A stretch of DNA of 64,000 nucleotides from Pseudomonas oryzihabitans NBRC 102199 (GTDB lineage Bacteria; Pseudomonadota; Gammaproteobacteria; Pseudomonadales; Pseudomonadaceae), in the NCBI RefSeq assembly GCF_000730625.1, contig NZ_BBIT01000014.1:124001-188000 (forward strand). Reading direction: 5' to 3'. The notes under the pieces are model-generated. The model saw only the letters and a list, made by a program, of their open reading frames with translations. It ran no database searches and was not told the DNA's origin. Shown piece after piece: positions 37,433 through 46,500 of the stretch (position 1 is its first letter; every line of letters begins with the position of its first letter). The translations under genes and the position numbers were made by a program.

Positions 37433-37442
37433 GTCAGTGGAG

Positions 37443-37889
37443 TTACCCGCGGCAAGATCCGGGGCGGTATTTGGCTGGAATCGTGCCGCCACATACCCAC
37501 TGGCCAATAGCGGTGCCTGCTGTAGGTGCAGTAGTGCCGGTTGCACCTACGTAAGGGGTAAGGGTAATTGTTCCATTCGCGCCCGTAGGCAGGTTCTGGG
37601 AGGTGACCGTGACTACACCAGCAGCGTCAGTTTCAACCTTCGAAACGTACTTACTAGTAGCAGAAGCACTTTCACAACCCCAGTTGTTAGCAGTTGGTAG
37701 ACTGCCAGATGAACTCTGAACAACTTCAGTAATAGTGGTTCTGCAGGCCGAAGCTGCAAGCATTACTTCGGAAACTTTCGCCCGAGTTGTATAATCTTGG
37801 TATGCAGGCAACGCGATGGCCGCCAAAATACCGATGATCGCTACTACGATCATCAATTCAATCAAGGTAAAGCCTTTCTGAGCTTTCAT
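37443..37889 (-). CDS. pilA: Major type IV pilin PilA
   Basis: 148 residues: 6-residue leader MKAQKG, cleavage before F7, helix [20 protein letters not shown] with Glu5 (PilD then methylates F1). Four cysteines (49, 72, 133, 146) allow two disulfides; the C-terminal D-loop between C133 and C146 holds 12 residues, as in several P. aeruginosa pilins. The protein ends SCRG and so lacks the C-terminal Ser used for TfpO glycosylation; SSSGS at 59-63 or the [10 protein letters not shown] stretch are other possible sites. GGAG lies 8 bases before the ATG. A sigma-54 promoter lies ~48 bases upstream and a terminator follows the gene. Divergent from pilB. Confidence 0.97.
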   Translation of the reverse strand: MKAQKGFTLIELMIVVAIIGILAAIALPAYQDYTTRAKVSEVMLAASACRTTITEVVQSSSGSLPTANNWGCESASATSKYVSKVETDAAGVVTVTSQNLPTGANGTITLTPYVGATGTTAPTAGTAIGQWVCGGTIPAKYRPGSCRG

Positions 37890-37936
37890 TCTAAATCTCC
37901 GAGGTTGGATCAGGCCAACGTGCCTGCTTGAGGTAT

Positions 37937-37952
37937 AGCACAGGCCGTGCCA
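37937..37952 (-). promoter_or_regulatory. Sigma-54 (RpoN) -24/-12 promoter of pilA
   Basis: On the minus strand TGGCACG-N4-GTGCT, one base off the RpoN consensus TGGCACG-N4-TTGCW, with the diagnostic GG and GC at the right spacing. PilR encoded in this window is the expected activator. Confidence 0.9.
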
Positions 37953-38013
37953 AAGAAAAGTGGCGACTGCAGCACGCTTTCCATGTGGTGATCGTCAATA
38001 AAAGGGCAGCACA

Positions 38014-38034
38014 TGACAAAAAATGTCAGCTGTC
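38014..38034 (-). promoter_or_regulatory. Candidate PilR upstream activating sites
   Basis: Palindrome TGACA-N5-TGTCA (38014-38028) with a further TGTC at 38031-38034, 60-80 bases upstream of the -24 box. PilR sites in P. aeruginosa contain repeated C/G-TGTC cores at a similar distance; the assignment is by this resemblance only. Confidence 0.5.
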
Positions 38035-38044
38035 TGGCGCCATT

Positions 38045-38072
38045 TTGCGGGCAGTCTTGGGGGTGCTATAAC
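38045..38072 (+). promoter_or_regulatory. Possible sigma-70 promoter of pilB
   Basis: TTGCGG (38045-38050), 16-base spacer, TATAAC (38067-38072) preceded by TGC (extended -10). About 30 bases before the pilB start, in the shared pilA-pilB spacer. Confidence 0.55.
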
Positions 38073-38101
38073 GCCATCTGTAGCCAAAGGCAGGAATGAT
38101 G

Positions 38102-39796
38102 ATGAATGAGACGGTGATGCTGTCGGGACTGGCGCGGCAGTTGGTAGATGCTCAGCTGCTGGCGGAGGCGGCGGCCCAGCAGGCTGTGGTCAAGGCCAAG
38201 CAGGCCAAGGTGCCACTGGTGACCTATCTCGTTCAGCAGCGGCTGGTGCAGAGCCGGCCTCTGGCGGAACTGGCTGCCCAGGAATTCGGTGTGCCTTTTC
38301 TCGATCTATCGGCCATCGACAAGGAGCAGCTACCCAAGGACATCGTCAACGAGAAGTTGATGCAGCAGCATCACTTTCTGCCTTTGAGCAAAAGAGGCAA
38401 CAAGCTTTTCATCGCGCTTTCCGATCCTACCAACCAGCAGGCCATCAATGATGTGTCCTTTGGCAGCAAGCTGGCCGTCGAGGTCGTGCTGGTCGAGGAC
38501 GACAAGCTGCATCAGGCGATTGAAAGGTATCTCGATGGCGGCACGGGTGGACTGGATCTGGGCGATATCGATCTTGATCTTGAGACTGAGGGCGGCGAGC
38601 GGCCTCAGGAAGCCGTTGCAGGTACCGATGCTGACGATGCGCCTGTGGTGAAGTTCGTCAACAAGATGCTGCTGGATGCGATCAAAAAGGGTTCGTCCGA
38701 CCTGCACTTCGAGCCCTATGAAAAGATGTACCGGGTACGCTTTCGTACCGACGGCGTCTTGCACGAGGCGGCGCGGCCGCCTGTGCAGCTGGTGTCGCGG
38801 ATCTCGGCACGGCTCAAGGTGATGTCCAATATGGATATTTCCGAGCGTCGTAAGCCGCAGGATGGCCGGGTCAAGCTGAAGGTGTCCAAGACCAAGTCCA
38901 TCGACTTCCGGGTCAACACCCTGCCCACCCTCTGGGGCGAAAAGATCGTGATGCGGATCCTGGATTCCTCCAGCGCCCAGATGGGGATTGATGCCCTTGG
39001 CTACGAGGATGTGCAGAAGGAGCTTTACCTGCAGGCACTCAAACAGCCGCAGGGGATGATCCTGGTGACCGGTCCCACTGGTTCGGGTAAGACGGTATCC
39101 CTCTATACCGGCCTCAATATCCTCAATACCGAAGACATCAATATTTCCACTGCCGAAGATCCGGTGGAAATCAACCTGGAAGGTATCAACCAGGTCAACG
39201 TCAACCCGCGTCAGGGGCTCGACTTCTCTCAGGCGCTACGGGCCTTCCTGCGTCAGGATCCTGACGTGATCATGGTGGGTGAGATCCGGGACCTGGAAAC
39301 GGCGGAGATCGCCATCAAGGCAGCCCAGACCGGTCACATGGTGATGTCGACCCTCCACACCAACAGCGCGGCGGAAACCCTGACACGTCTACGGAACATG
39401 GGCGTGCCCGCATTCAACCTGGCGACCTCGGTTAATCTCATCATCGCTCAGCGACTGGCGCGCAAGCTGTGCAGCAAGTGCAAGAGAGTCCATGAGGTAC
39501 CCCGTGAGGCGCTGCTGGCCGAAGGCTTTCGCGAGGAAGAAGTCGGCAGTTTCACCCTTTATCAGCCTATCGGCTGCGAGGACTGCAATGCGGGCTATCG
39601 CGGGCGTGTGGGGATCTATGAGGTGGTGAAGATCACGCCGGCGCTGCAGCAGATGATCATGGAGGAGGGCAACTCCATCGAGATCGCCGCGCGGATGCGG
39701 AAAGAGGGCTTCAATGATCTGCGGCGGTCGGGGCTGGTGAAGGCGATGCAGGGGATTACCAGTCTGGAAGAGATCAATAGGGTGACCAAGGACTAG
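38102..39796 (+). CDS. pilB: Type IV pilus extension ATPase PilB
   Basis: 564 residues; N-terminal MshEN/T2SSE-N domain (~1-150), then the secretion-type AAA+ domain with Walker A GPTGSGKT (324-331), Asp box, Walker B VIMVGEIRD and His box LHTNSAAETL. The tetracysteine zinc site is C457, C460, C492, C495. Powers pilus polymerisation from the cytoplasmic side of PilC. Three ATG codons lie in a row at 38096-38104; the third is chosen because AGGA (38092-38095) is then 6 bases away and the N-terminus matches PilB (MNETVMLSG). Followed by a REP-like hairpin and pilC. Confidence 0.97.
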   Translation: MNETVMLSGLARQLVDAQLLAEAAAQQAVVKAKQAKVPLVTYLVQQRLVQSRPLAELAAQEFGVPFLDLSAIDKEQLPKDIVNEKLMQQHHFLPLSKRGNKLFIALSDPTNQQAINDVSFGSKLAVEVVLVEDDKLHQAIERYLDGGTGGLDLGDIDLDLETEGGERPQEAVAGTDADDAPVVKFVNKMLLDAIKKGSSDLHFEPYEKMYRVRFRTDGVLHEAARPPVQLVSRISARLKVMSNMDISERRKPQDGRVKLKVSKTKSIDFRVNTLPTLWGEKIVMRILDSSSAQMGIDALGYEDVQKELYLQALKQPQGMILVTGPTGSGKTVSLYTGLNILNTEDINISTAEDPVEINLEGINQVNVNPRQGLDFSQALRAFLRQDPDVIMVGEIRDLETAEIAIKAAQTGHMVMSTLHTNSAAETLTRLRNMGVPAFNLATSVNLIIAQRLARKLCSKCKRVHEVPREALLAEGFREEEVGSFTLYQPIGCEDCNAGYRGRVGIYEVVKITPALQQMIMEEGNSIEIAARMRKEGFNDLRRSGLVKAMQGITSLEEINRVTKD

Positions 39797-39801
39797 CGGT
39801 T

Positions 39802-39840
39802 TTCCCTCACCCTAGCCCTCTCCCGGAGGGAGAGGGGGCT
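39802..39840. repeat. REP-like palindromic element between pilB and pilC
   Basis: CCCTCACCCTAGCCC followed by a stem of 9 bp (39816-39824 with 39828-39836; CCCTCTCCC against GGGAGAGGG, loop GGA). This C-rich/G-rich pattern is a commonly dispersed intergenic repeat in Pseudomonas and related genomes. It may also attenuate pilB transcription. Only one copy is in this window, so repetitiveness is from general knowledge. Confidence 0.65.
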
Positions 39841-40007
39841 TGATCGGAGCGTCGGTTTATGCCTGCGCATAGGGCCTTTCCATCACGAGGTGCCTAGTAT
39901 GCTGGCATTTGGCGCGATGCTTGCTCTCAAAGCCGCAAACCGCTCTGCACAGAGCATTCTTTTGACGGGTCTGCCATGGCGGACCGAGCCTTTGACGAGT
40001 CGAGGCC

Positions 40008-41225
40008 ATGGCCGATAAAGCTATCAAGATGGGCAGCTTCACCTGGGAAGGGACCGATCGCAAAGGGACCAAGGTGAAGGGCGAGATGACGGGCCTGAAT
40101 CCTGCGCTGATCAAGGCGCAGTTGCGCAAGCAGGGGATCAATCCGACCCGGGTGCGCAAGAAGTCGGTGTCGCTGTTCGGCAAGGGCAAGAAGATCAAGC
40201 CCATGGATATCGCCCTGTTCACCCGGCAGCTGGCGACTATGATGAGCGCGGGCGTACCTCTGCTGCAGGCCTTCGACATCATCGGCGAGGGCTTCGACAA
40301 TCCCAACATGCGCAAAATGGTCGACGACATCAAGCAGGACGTCGCCGCAGGTAACAGCCTCGCTAACTCCTTGCGCAAGCAGCCGCAGTATTTCGACGAC
40401 CTCTATTGCAACCTGGTGGATGCCGGTGAGCAATCCGGTGCGCTGGAAACCCTGCTGGATCGGGTAGCCACCTACAAGGAAAAGACCGAGGCGTTGAAGA
40501 AGAAGATCAAGAAGGCCATGACCTATCCTGCGGCGGTGATCGTCGTCGCGGTGATCGTGTCGTCCATTCTGTTGATCAAGGTAGTGCCTCAATTCCAATC
40601 GGTGTTCGAGGGCTTCGGGGCTCAATTGCCGGCCTTTACCCTTATGGTCATCGCGATTTCCGAGGTTTTGCAGGAGTGGTGGTTGCTGGTACTGGGCGGG
40701 CTCTTTGTGCTGGCTTTCGTCCTTCGCCACTTCTACAAGAAATCGGAAAAATTCCGCGATGCGGTTGACCGGGGATTGCTCAAGATCCCGTTGATCGGCT
40801 CCATTCTCTACAAATCGGCCATTGCCCGTTATGCCCGGACTCTGGCCACCACCTTCGCGGCGGGTGTCCCCTTGGTGGATGCTCTCGATTCGGTGGCCGG
40901 CGCGACCGGCAACGTGGTGTTCCGCAATGCCGTGGAGAAGATCAAGGGCGATGTGTCCACCGGTATGCAGCTCAACTTCTCCATGCGTACCACCGGGGTA
41001 TTCTCTTCGATGGCCATCCAGATGACGGCCATTGGTGAGGAGTCGGGCTCCCTGGACGAGATGCTGTCCAAGGTCGCGACCTTCTATGAAGACGAGGTCG
41101 ACAACATGGTCGACAACCTCACCACCCTGATGGAGCCGATGATCATGGCGGTCCTGGGGGTTCTGGTGGGCGGTCTGATCATTGCCATGTACCTGCCCAT
41201 CTTCCAGCTCGGCTCGGTGGTCTGA
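40008..41225 (+). CDS. pilC: Type IV pilus inner-membrane platform protein PilC
   Basis: 405 residues with the two-fold repeated T2SSF domain (~65-190 and ~270-390) and three membrane helices (~170-195, ~215-240, ~370-395). Conserved segments FTRQLATMMSAGVPLLQAFDIIGEG and YARTLATTFAAGVPLVDALDSVAGA mark the two halves. It couples PilB/PilT ATPases to pilin insertion. MADKAIK at 40008 equals the usual PilC start. Its stop overlaps the pilD ATG by one base. Confidence 0.97.
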   Translation: MADKAIKMGSFTWEGTDRKGTKVKGEMTGLNPALIKAQLRKQGINPTRVRKKSVSLFGKGKKIKPMDIALFTRQLATMMSAGVPLLQAFDIIGEGFDNPNMRKMVDDIKQDVAAGNSLANSLRKQPQYFDDLYCNLVDAGEQSGALETLLDRVATYKEKTEALKKKIKKAMTYPAAVIVVAVIVSSILLIKVVPQFQSVFEGFGAQLPAFTLMVIAISEVLQEWWLLVLGGLFVLAFVLRHFYKKSEKFRDAVDRGLLKIPLIGSILYKSAIARYARTLATTFAAGVPLVDALDSVAGATGNVVFRNAVEKIKGDVSTGMQLNFSMRTTGVFSSMAIQMTAIGEESGSLDEMLSKVATFYEDEVDNMVDNLTTLMEPMIMAVLGVLVGGLIIAMYLPIFQLGSVV

Positions 41226-42097
41226 TGGCGCTGCTGGAGTTTTTGGCTGGCGCGCCGCTGGCCGCGGCGTTGTGCGCGCTGGTCCTGGGGCTGCTGGTGG
41301 GCAGCTTTCTCAATGTCGTGGTCTATCGCCTGCCGGTGATGCTGAGGCGGGCTTGGCAGGCGGAGGCGCGTGAAGTACTGGAGCTGCCGGCCGAGCCGGC
41401 AGGCGCCCCCTTCAACCTGGCGCGACCTGCTTCCCGCTGCCCTCATTGCCAGCGCGCCGTGCGGCCCTGGGAAAATGTGCCGGTGCTGAGTTATCTGCTC
41501 CTGCGCGGTCGCTGCAATGGGTGTCAGGCCTCTATCAGCCTGCGTTATCCGCTGGTGGAGCTGGCCTGTGGGCTGCTGTCGGCCTGGGTCATCTGGCATC
41601 TGGGCGTGACCTGGCAGGGCGGGGCCTTCCTGTTGCTGACCTGGGGCTTGCTGGCGGCCAGTCTGATCGATGCCGATCACCAACTGTTGCCGGATGTGAT
41701 CGTGCTGCCGCTGCTGTGGCTGGGGCTGATCGTCAACCAGTTCGGCCTGTTCACCAATCTGGGTGATGCCGTCTGGGGCGCGGTGGCGGGGTATCTGAGT
41801 CTGTGGCTGGTATTTCAACTGTTCCGTCTGGTGACCGGCAAGGAAGGCATGGGCTATGGCGACTTCAAGCTGCTGGCGCTGCTCGGCGCCTGGGGCGGTT
41901 GGCAGATCCTGCCCCTGACCATCCTGCTGTCGTCGCTGGTGGGCGCCATTCTGGGCGTCATCACTCTGCGCCTGCGGCGGGCGGAAAGCAGCACGCCCTT
42001 GCCCTTCGGTCCCTATCTCGCCGTGGCGGGGTGGATTGCCTTGCTCTGGGGTGATCAAATAACCGGCCTGTACCTGAACTTCGCCGGATTCCGATGA
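41225..42097 (+). CDS. pilD: Prepilin peptidase and N-methyltransferase PilD
   Basis: 290 residues. Aspartyl catalytic residues D149 (LIDADH) and D213 (GYGDFK) sit at the same positions as in P. aeruginosa PilD; the methylase domain has the cysteine pairs C72/C75 and C97/C100. About eight membrane helices. It cuts all the prepilins in this window after the leader Gly and methylates the new N-terminus. Coupled to pilC and coaE. Confidence 0.98.
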   Translation: MALLEFLAGAPLAAALCALVLGLLVGSFLNVVVYRLPVMLRRAWQAEAREVLELPAEPAGAPFNLARPASRCPHCQRAVRPWENVPVLSYLLLRGRCNGCQASISLRYPLVELACGLLSAWVIWHLGVTWQGGAFLLLTWGLLAASLIDADHQLLPDVIVLPLLWLGLIVNQFGLFTNLGDAVWGAVAGYLSLWLVFQLFRLVTGKEGMGYGDFKLLALLGAWGGWQILPLTILLSSLVGAILGVITLRLRRAESSTPLPFGPYLAVAGWIALLWGDQITGLYLNFAGFR

Positions 42098-42705
42098 CTT
42101 CTGCCTGGACCCTCGGCCTGACCGGGGGCATCGGCAGTGGCAAGAGCGCCGCTGCCGAGCATTTCGCCCAACTGGGCATCACCTGTGTCGATGCTGACCA
42201 GGCCGCCCGCTGGGTGGTGGAGCCAGGACGACCGGCGTTGGCCGAGATCGCCGGGCATTTTTCGCCCGCTGTCTTGCAGTCGGATGGCAGCCTGGATCGA
42301 GCGGCGCTGAGAGCCGCGATCTTTGCCGATCCGGCCGAGCGGCGCTGGCTGGAAGCCCTGCTGCATCCCCTCATTCGCCAGGAAATCCTGGCGGCCCTGG
42401 CTGGTGCCGAGTCGCCCTATGCCATCCTGGTGTCGCCGCTGCTGTTCGAGTCCGGACAGCGGGCGCTGGTCCGGCGAGGACTGGTGATAGACGCGCCGGA
42501 AGCGTTGCAGCTCGAACGGGCCATGCGCCGTGACGGGGTGGACGAAGCCCAGGTGCGGGCCATCCTCGCGGCGCAGTTGCCGCGCGCCGAGCGGCTGGCC
42601 AAGGCGGATGACGTCATCTGCAACGACGGCGATCTCGCTGCGCTCCACGCCGAGGTGGAGCACCTGCATTCCTTTTATCTGACCCTTGACGGAGGCCAAG
42701 CATGA
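42094..42705 (+). CDS. coaE: Dephospho-CoA kinase
   Basis: 203 residues; P-loop GGIGSGKS (11-18), [14 protein letters not shown] for substrate binding. Catalyses the last step of coenzyme A synthesis. ATGA overlaps join it to pilD upstream and yacG downstream, the standard order in gammaproteobacteria. Confidence 0.97.
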   Translation: MTSAWTLGLTGGIGSGKSAAAEHFAQLGITCVDADQAARWVVEPGRPALAEIAGHFSPAVLQSDGSLDRAALRAAIFADPAERRWLEALLHPLIRQEILAALAGAESPYAILVSPLLFESGQRALVRRGLVIDAPEALQLERAMRRDGVDEAQVRAILAAQLPRAERLAKADDVICNDGDLAALHAEVEHLHSFYLTLDGGQA

Positions 42706-42899
42706 GCACTCTTACCGTGGACTGCCCCACCTGCGGCGCACCCGTGGAATGGAGCGAGAAGAGCGCCAACCGGCCCTTCTGTTCCGACCGCTGCAAACTG
42801 ATCGACCTGGGTGCCTGGGCAGCGGAAGAGCACGCCATCCCCGGCAATGAGCTGGAAGACGATCTCTATTCGGAAGACCTCAATCGGCGCGGCCACTAG
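42702..42899 (+). CDS. yacG: DNA gyrase inhibitor / zinc-binding protein YacG
   Basis: 65 residues with a CX2C-X15-CX3C zinc site (C8, C11, C27, C31), the YacG hallmark, followed by [15 protein letters not shown]. In E. coli YacG binds GyrB and blocks DNA binding by gyrase. Last gene of pilB-pilC-pilD-coaE-yacG; convergent with the next gene 13 bases away. Confidence 0.95.
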   Translation: MSTLTVDCPTCGAPVEWSEKSANRPFCSDRCKLIDLGAWAAEEHAIPGNELEDDLYSEDLNRRGH

Positions 42900-42912
42900 G
42901 ACGCGCCTTCCC

Positions 42913-43410
42913 CTATAGCCGCTGCGCCCACGCCTGGGCGGTCGCCTGGGCCGCCTGGCGCAGCTTGGCCGCCAACTCGGGTTTCTCGTATTCCAGCGGG
43001 CTGGACGCCGTCACCGTGTGGATGCGGTCGCGCTTGATGAAGAAGACCTGGGTGCCCAGCAAGGGCTTGCTGCAGGCGCTGGCGCCTTCGCCGAGGCCGT
43101 CGATAGCCTTGCACTCCAGTTGCTCGCTCAAGGACTGCACCTGCCGACGCAGCTTGGGCAGCGCGCGACCGCCATTCTCGTAGCCCGCCGACAGCCCCAG
43201 CAGGTAGTTGGCCGGCTGGCCGGTGTCGCGATCGGTGAAGGCGCAGCCGCCGGAGATCTGCCGGGCATAGGCCAGGGGCAGGCCGGAGGTCTGCTGGAGC
43301 AGGGGCAAGGGCAACTGAGCCTGCAGGCTGGCGCAGTCGACGGGCTCGCCGTTGTCGGCATGGGCGAGGGCGGCGCCCAGGAGCAGGGGAAGGGCAACGA
43401 GGAAACGCAT
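42913..43410 (-). CDS. Secreted protein of unknown function with four cysteines
   Basis: 165 residues: a signal peptide (cut near AHA/DNG, residue 18) and a mature domain with C26, C56, C100 and C113, probably two disulfides, so a periplasmic or secreted protein. No catalytic motif or known family was recognised. The codon use is typical of the GC-rich neighbours, which supports it being real. Divergent from recC by 181 bases and convergent with yacG. Confidence 0.75.
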   Translation of the reverse strand: MRFLVALPLLLGAALAHADNGEPVDCASLQAQLPLPLLQQTSGLPLAYARQISGGCAFTDRDTGQPANYLLGLSAGYENGGRALPKLRRQVQSLSEQLECKAIDGLGEGASACSKPLLGTQVFFIKRDRIHTVTASSPLEYEKPELAAKLRQAAQATAQAWAQRL

Positions 43411-43591
43411 GAAAACATCCTGTCGAAGGCCGGCGGCCGATAGCGGCTGAGTCTACCGGCTCGAGTCCCGCGATAGGCGGGTGGACGGAGCGGCTGTGCA
43501 CTGCGTCATGCGTCGGTCAACACATTGCGGGCTGGTGTCTGGCGCGGGTGATCCTTACCCTGGCCGCAGATAGCGAACAGCGAGGCGTAGG

Positions 43592-46500
43592 ATGTCCGAG
43601 GCGCTCACTCCCGGATTCATGGTGGTACACGGCAATCGGCTCGAGGAGCTGCGTGGCCTGGCGGTCGGCTGGATGCGGCGGTATCCCCTGGCGCCGCTGG
43701 AAAACGAACAGGTGCTGGTGCAGAGCAATGGCATCGCCCAGTGGCTCAAGCTAGCGCTGGCCGAGGATCCGCGCGGTGATGATGAGGGTGGCTGCGGGGT
43801 CGCTGCGGCCCTCGAGGTGCAGTTGCCGGCGGCCTTCCTCTGGCGGACCTATCGCCAGGTATTGGGGCGTGACCAGGTCCCGCCATCCTCGCCGCTAGAC
43901 CGCGCGCCCCTGACCTGGCGCCTGATGCGGCTCCTGCCGACCCTGCTCCTGCAACCGGACTTCGCCGCCCTGCGGCGCTTTCTCGACGATGACGGCGATC
44001 TGCGCAAGCGCTATCAGCTGGCCGAGCGCCTAGCCGATCTCTATGACGGCTACCAGGTCTATCGCGCCGACTGGCTCAACGACTGGGCGGCGGGGCGCGA
44101 TCTGCTGGCCAGCCTGCGCGACGGTCGGCGTCCCTTGCCGGAAAGTTGCCGCTGGCAGGCGCAGCTGTGGCGGGCGCTGCTGGACGATGTGGGCGACGGT
44201 GGTCTGGCCCGCAGTCGCGCCGGGGTGCACCGGCGCTTCCTTGAGGTCATGCAGGCGGCGACCGAGCCGCCAGCCGGTCTGCCGCGGCGGGTGGTGATCT
44301 TTGGCTTGTCGGCGATTCCGGCGCAGACCCTCGAAGCCCTGGCCGCGCTGGCGCGCTTCAGCCAGGTGCTGCTCTGCGTGCACAATCCCTGTCGCCATCA
44401 CTGGTCCGACATCGTCGCCGACCAGGATCTACTGCGGCAGAACTATCGCCGCCAGCAGCGCAAGCCGGGCATGCCACAGACCTTGGATGCCGAGGCGCTG
44501 CACCAGCACGGCCAGCCGCTGCTAGCGAGCTGGGGCAAGCAGGGCCGCGACTACATCCATCTGCTGGACGAATTCGACGAACCCGATGGCTATCGCCGCC
44601 TGTTCGAGGACCTCAATGGCGGGCGCATCGACCTCTTCGCCGAGGCCGAACCCCAGCACCTGCTCGGCCAGTTGCAGGACGACATCCTCGAATTGCGTCC
44701 GCTGAGCGAGACCCGCGAGCGCTGGCCGGCGGTCGATCCGGCGCGGGACAGGTCCATGCGCTTCCATGTGGCCCACAGTCCCCAGCGCGAGGTGGAGATT
44801 CTTCACGACCAGCTGCTGGCGCGCTTCAGCAGCGATAGCAGCCTCCGGCCGCGCGACGTTATCGTCATGGTGCCGGACATCGACGCCTATGCGCCGCACA
44901 TCCGCGCGGTGTTCGGCCAGCTCGAGCGTGGCGATCCGCGCTTCATCCCCTTCAGCCTGGCCGACCAGCACCAGCGCGGTTTCCAACCCTTGCTGATCGC
45001 CCTGGAGCACCTGCTGCAGCTGCCCGACAGCCGTTTCGCCCTGAGCGAGATCCTCGATCTGCTGGACGTACCGGCGCTGCGCGCCCGCTTCGGTCTGCGC
45101 GAGGGCGATCTGCCGACCTTGCATCTGTGGCTGGAAGGCGCCGGTGTGCGCTGGGGACTGGATGCTGAACAGCGCAGTCGCCTTGATCTGCCGGAAGGGC
45201 TGACGCAGAACACCTGGCGGTTCGGCCTGAGGCGCATGCTGCTGGGCTACGCCGTCGGCAGCGGCGCGGCCCTGGGGGATATCGAGCCCTTCGACGAGGT
45301 GGGCGGCCTGGATGCGGCCCTGGTCGGGCCGCTGGTGGATCTGCTCGATGCCCTGGACGCGGCCCAGGCGGCGCTGGCCCAGCCGGCGCGACCGGCGGAG
45401 TGGGGCGCCCGCCTGCAGGCGCTGCTGGCGCTGTTCTTCAGCGCCCAGGACGAGCACGACGAATACCTGCTGGAGCAACTGGAAAATCTGCGCGAGCGCT
45501 GGCTGGAATTGTGCGAAGACGTGGCGCTGGACGAGGAGCTGCCGCTCACCGTGGTGCGCGAGGCCTGGCTGGCGGGGCTGGACAGCGGTGGCCTGGCCCA
45601 GCGTTTTCTCGCTGGCGCGGTCAATTTCTGCACCCTGATGCCCATGCGCGCCATTCCCTTCCGCGTGGTCTGCCTGCTGGGCATGCACGATGGCGCCTAT
45701 CCGCGCATCCAGTCGCCACTGGATTTCGATCTCATGGCTCAGGACTACCGTCCCGGTGATCGCTCGCGACGGGAGGACGACCGCTATCTGCTGCTGGAAG
45801 CGCTGCTCTCGGCGCGCGATCAGTTCTATGTCAGCTGGGTGGGGCGCAGCATCCGCGACAACAGCGAGCGCCCGCCGTCGGTGCTGGTCGCCCAGTTGCG
45901 CGACCATCTCCAGGCCGGTTGGCGGCTGGCCGGCCATGAAGAGGAGCCGGAGCGCCTGCTCACGGCCCTGACCCAGGAGCATCCCCTGCAACCCTTCAGT
46001 GCCCGCTACTTCCGCGGCGAGCGCGGCTATTTCAGCTTCGCGGCCGAGTGGCTGGGTGTGCATGACCGCACCACGCGTGACGAGGATGAGCTGTTGCCGC
46101 CACTGGTGCCCGAAGAGCCCTTGGGCCTCGATGATCTCGCCCGTTTTCTGCGCGGACCGGTGGACCTGTTCTTCGCCAATCGCCTCAAGGTGCATTTCGC
46201 GCCGCCCGATGCGCCGGCGGAAGACGAAGAGCCTTTCGGCCTGGACGCCCTGACCCGCTACCAGTTGGGCGAAGACCTGCTGGCGGCGGCTCTGGCCGCG
46301 CCGGCCGAGGCGGATCAGGCGCTCTTGGCCGCCGCCGAGCGCCTGCGCGGCAGTGGTCGGCTGCCGCTGGCGGGTTTTGGCGAGCGAGCCGGGCGGGCCT
46401 TGCGCGAGCCGCTGCCCGCCGTGGTGGCCCAGGTCGAGGCCCTGACGCTGCGCTGGCCCGAACCCCTGGAAGAGGCCCTGACCCTGGATATCGAACATCG

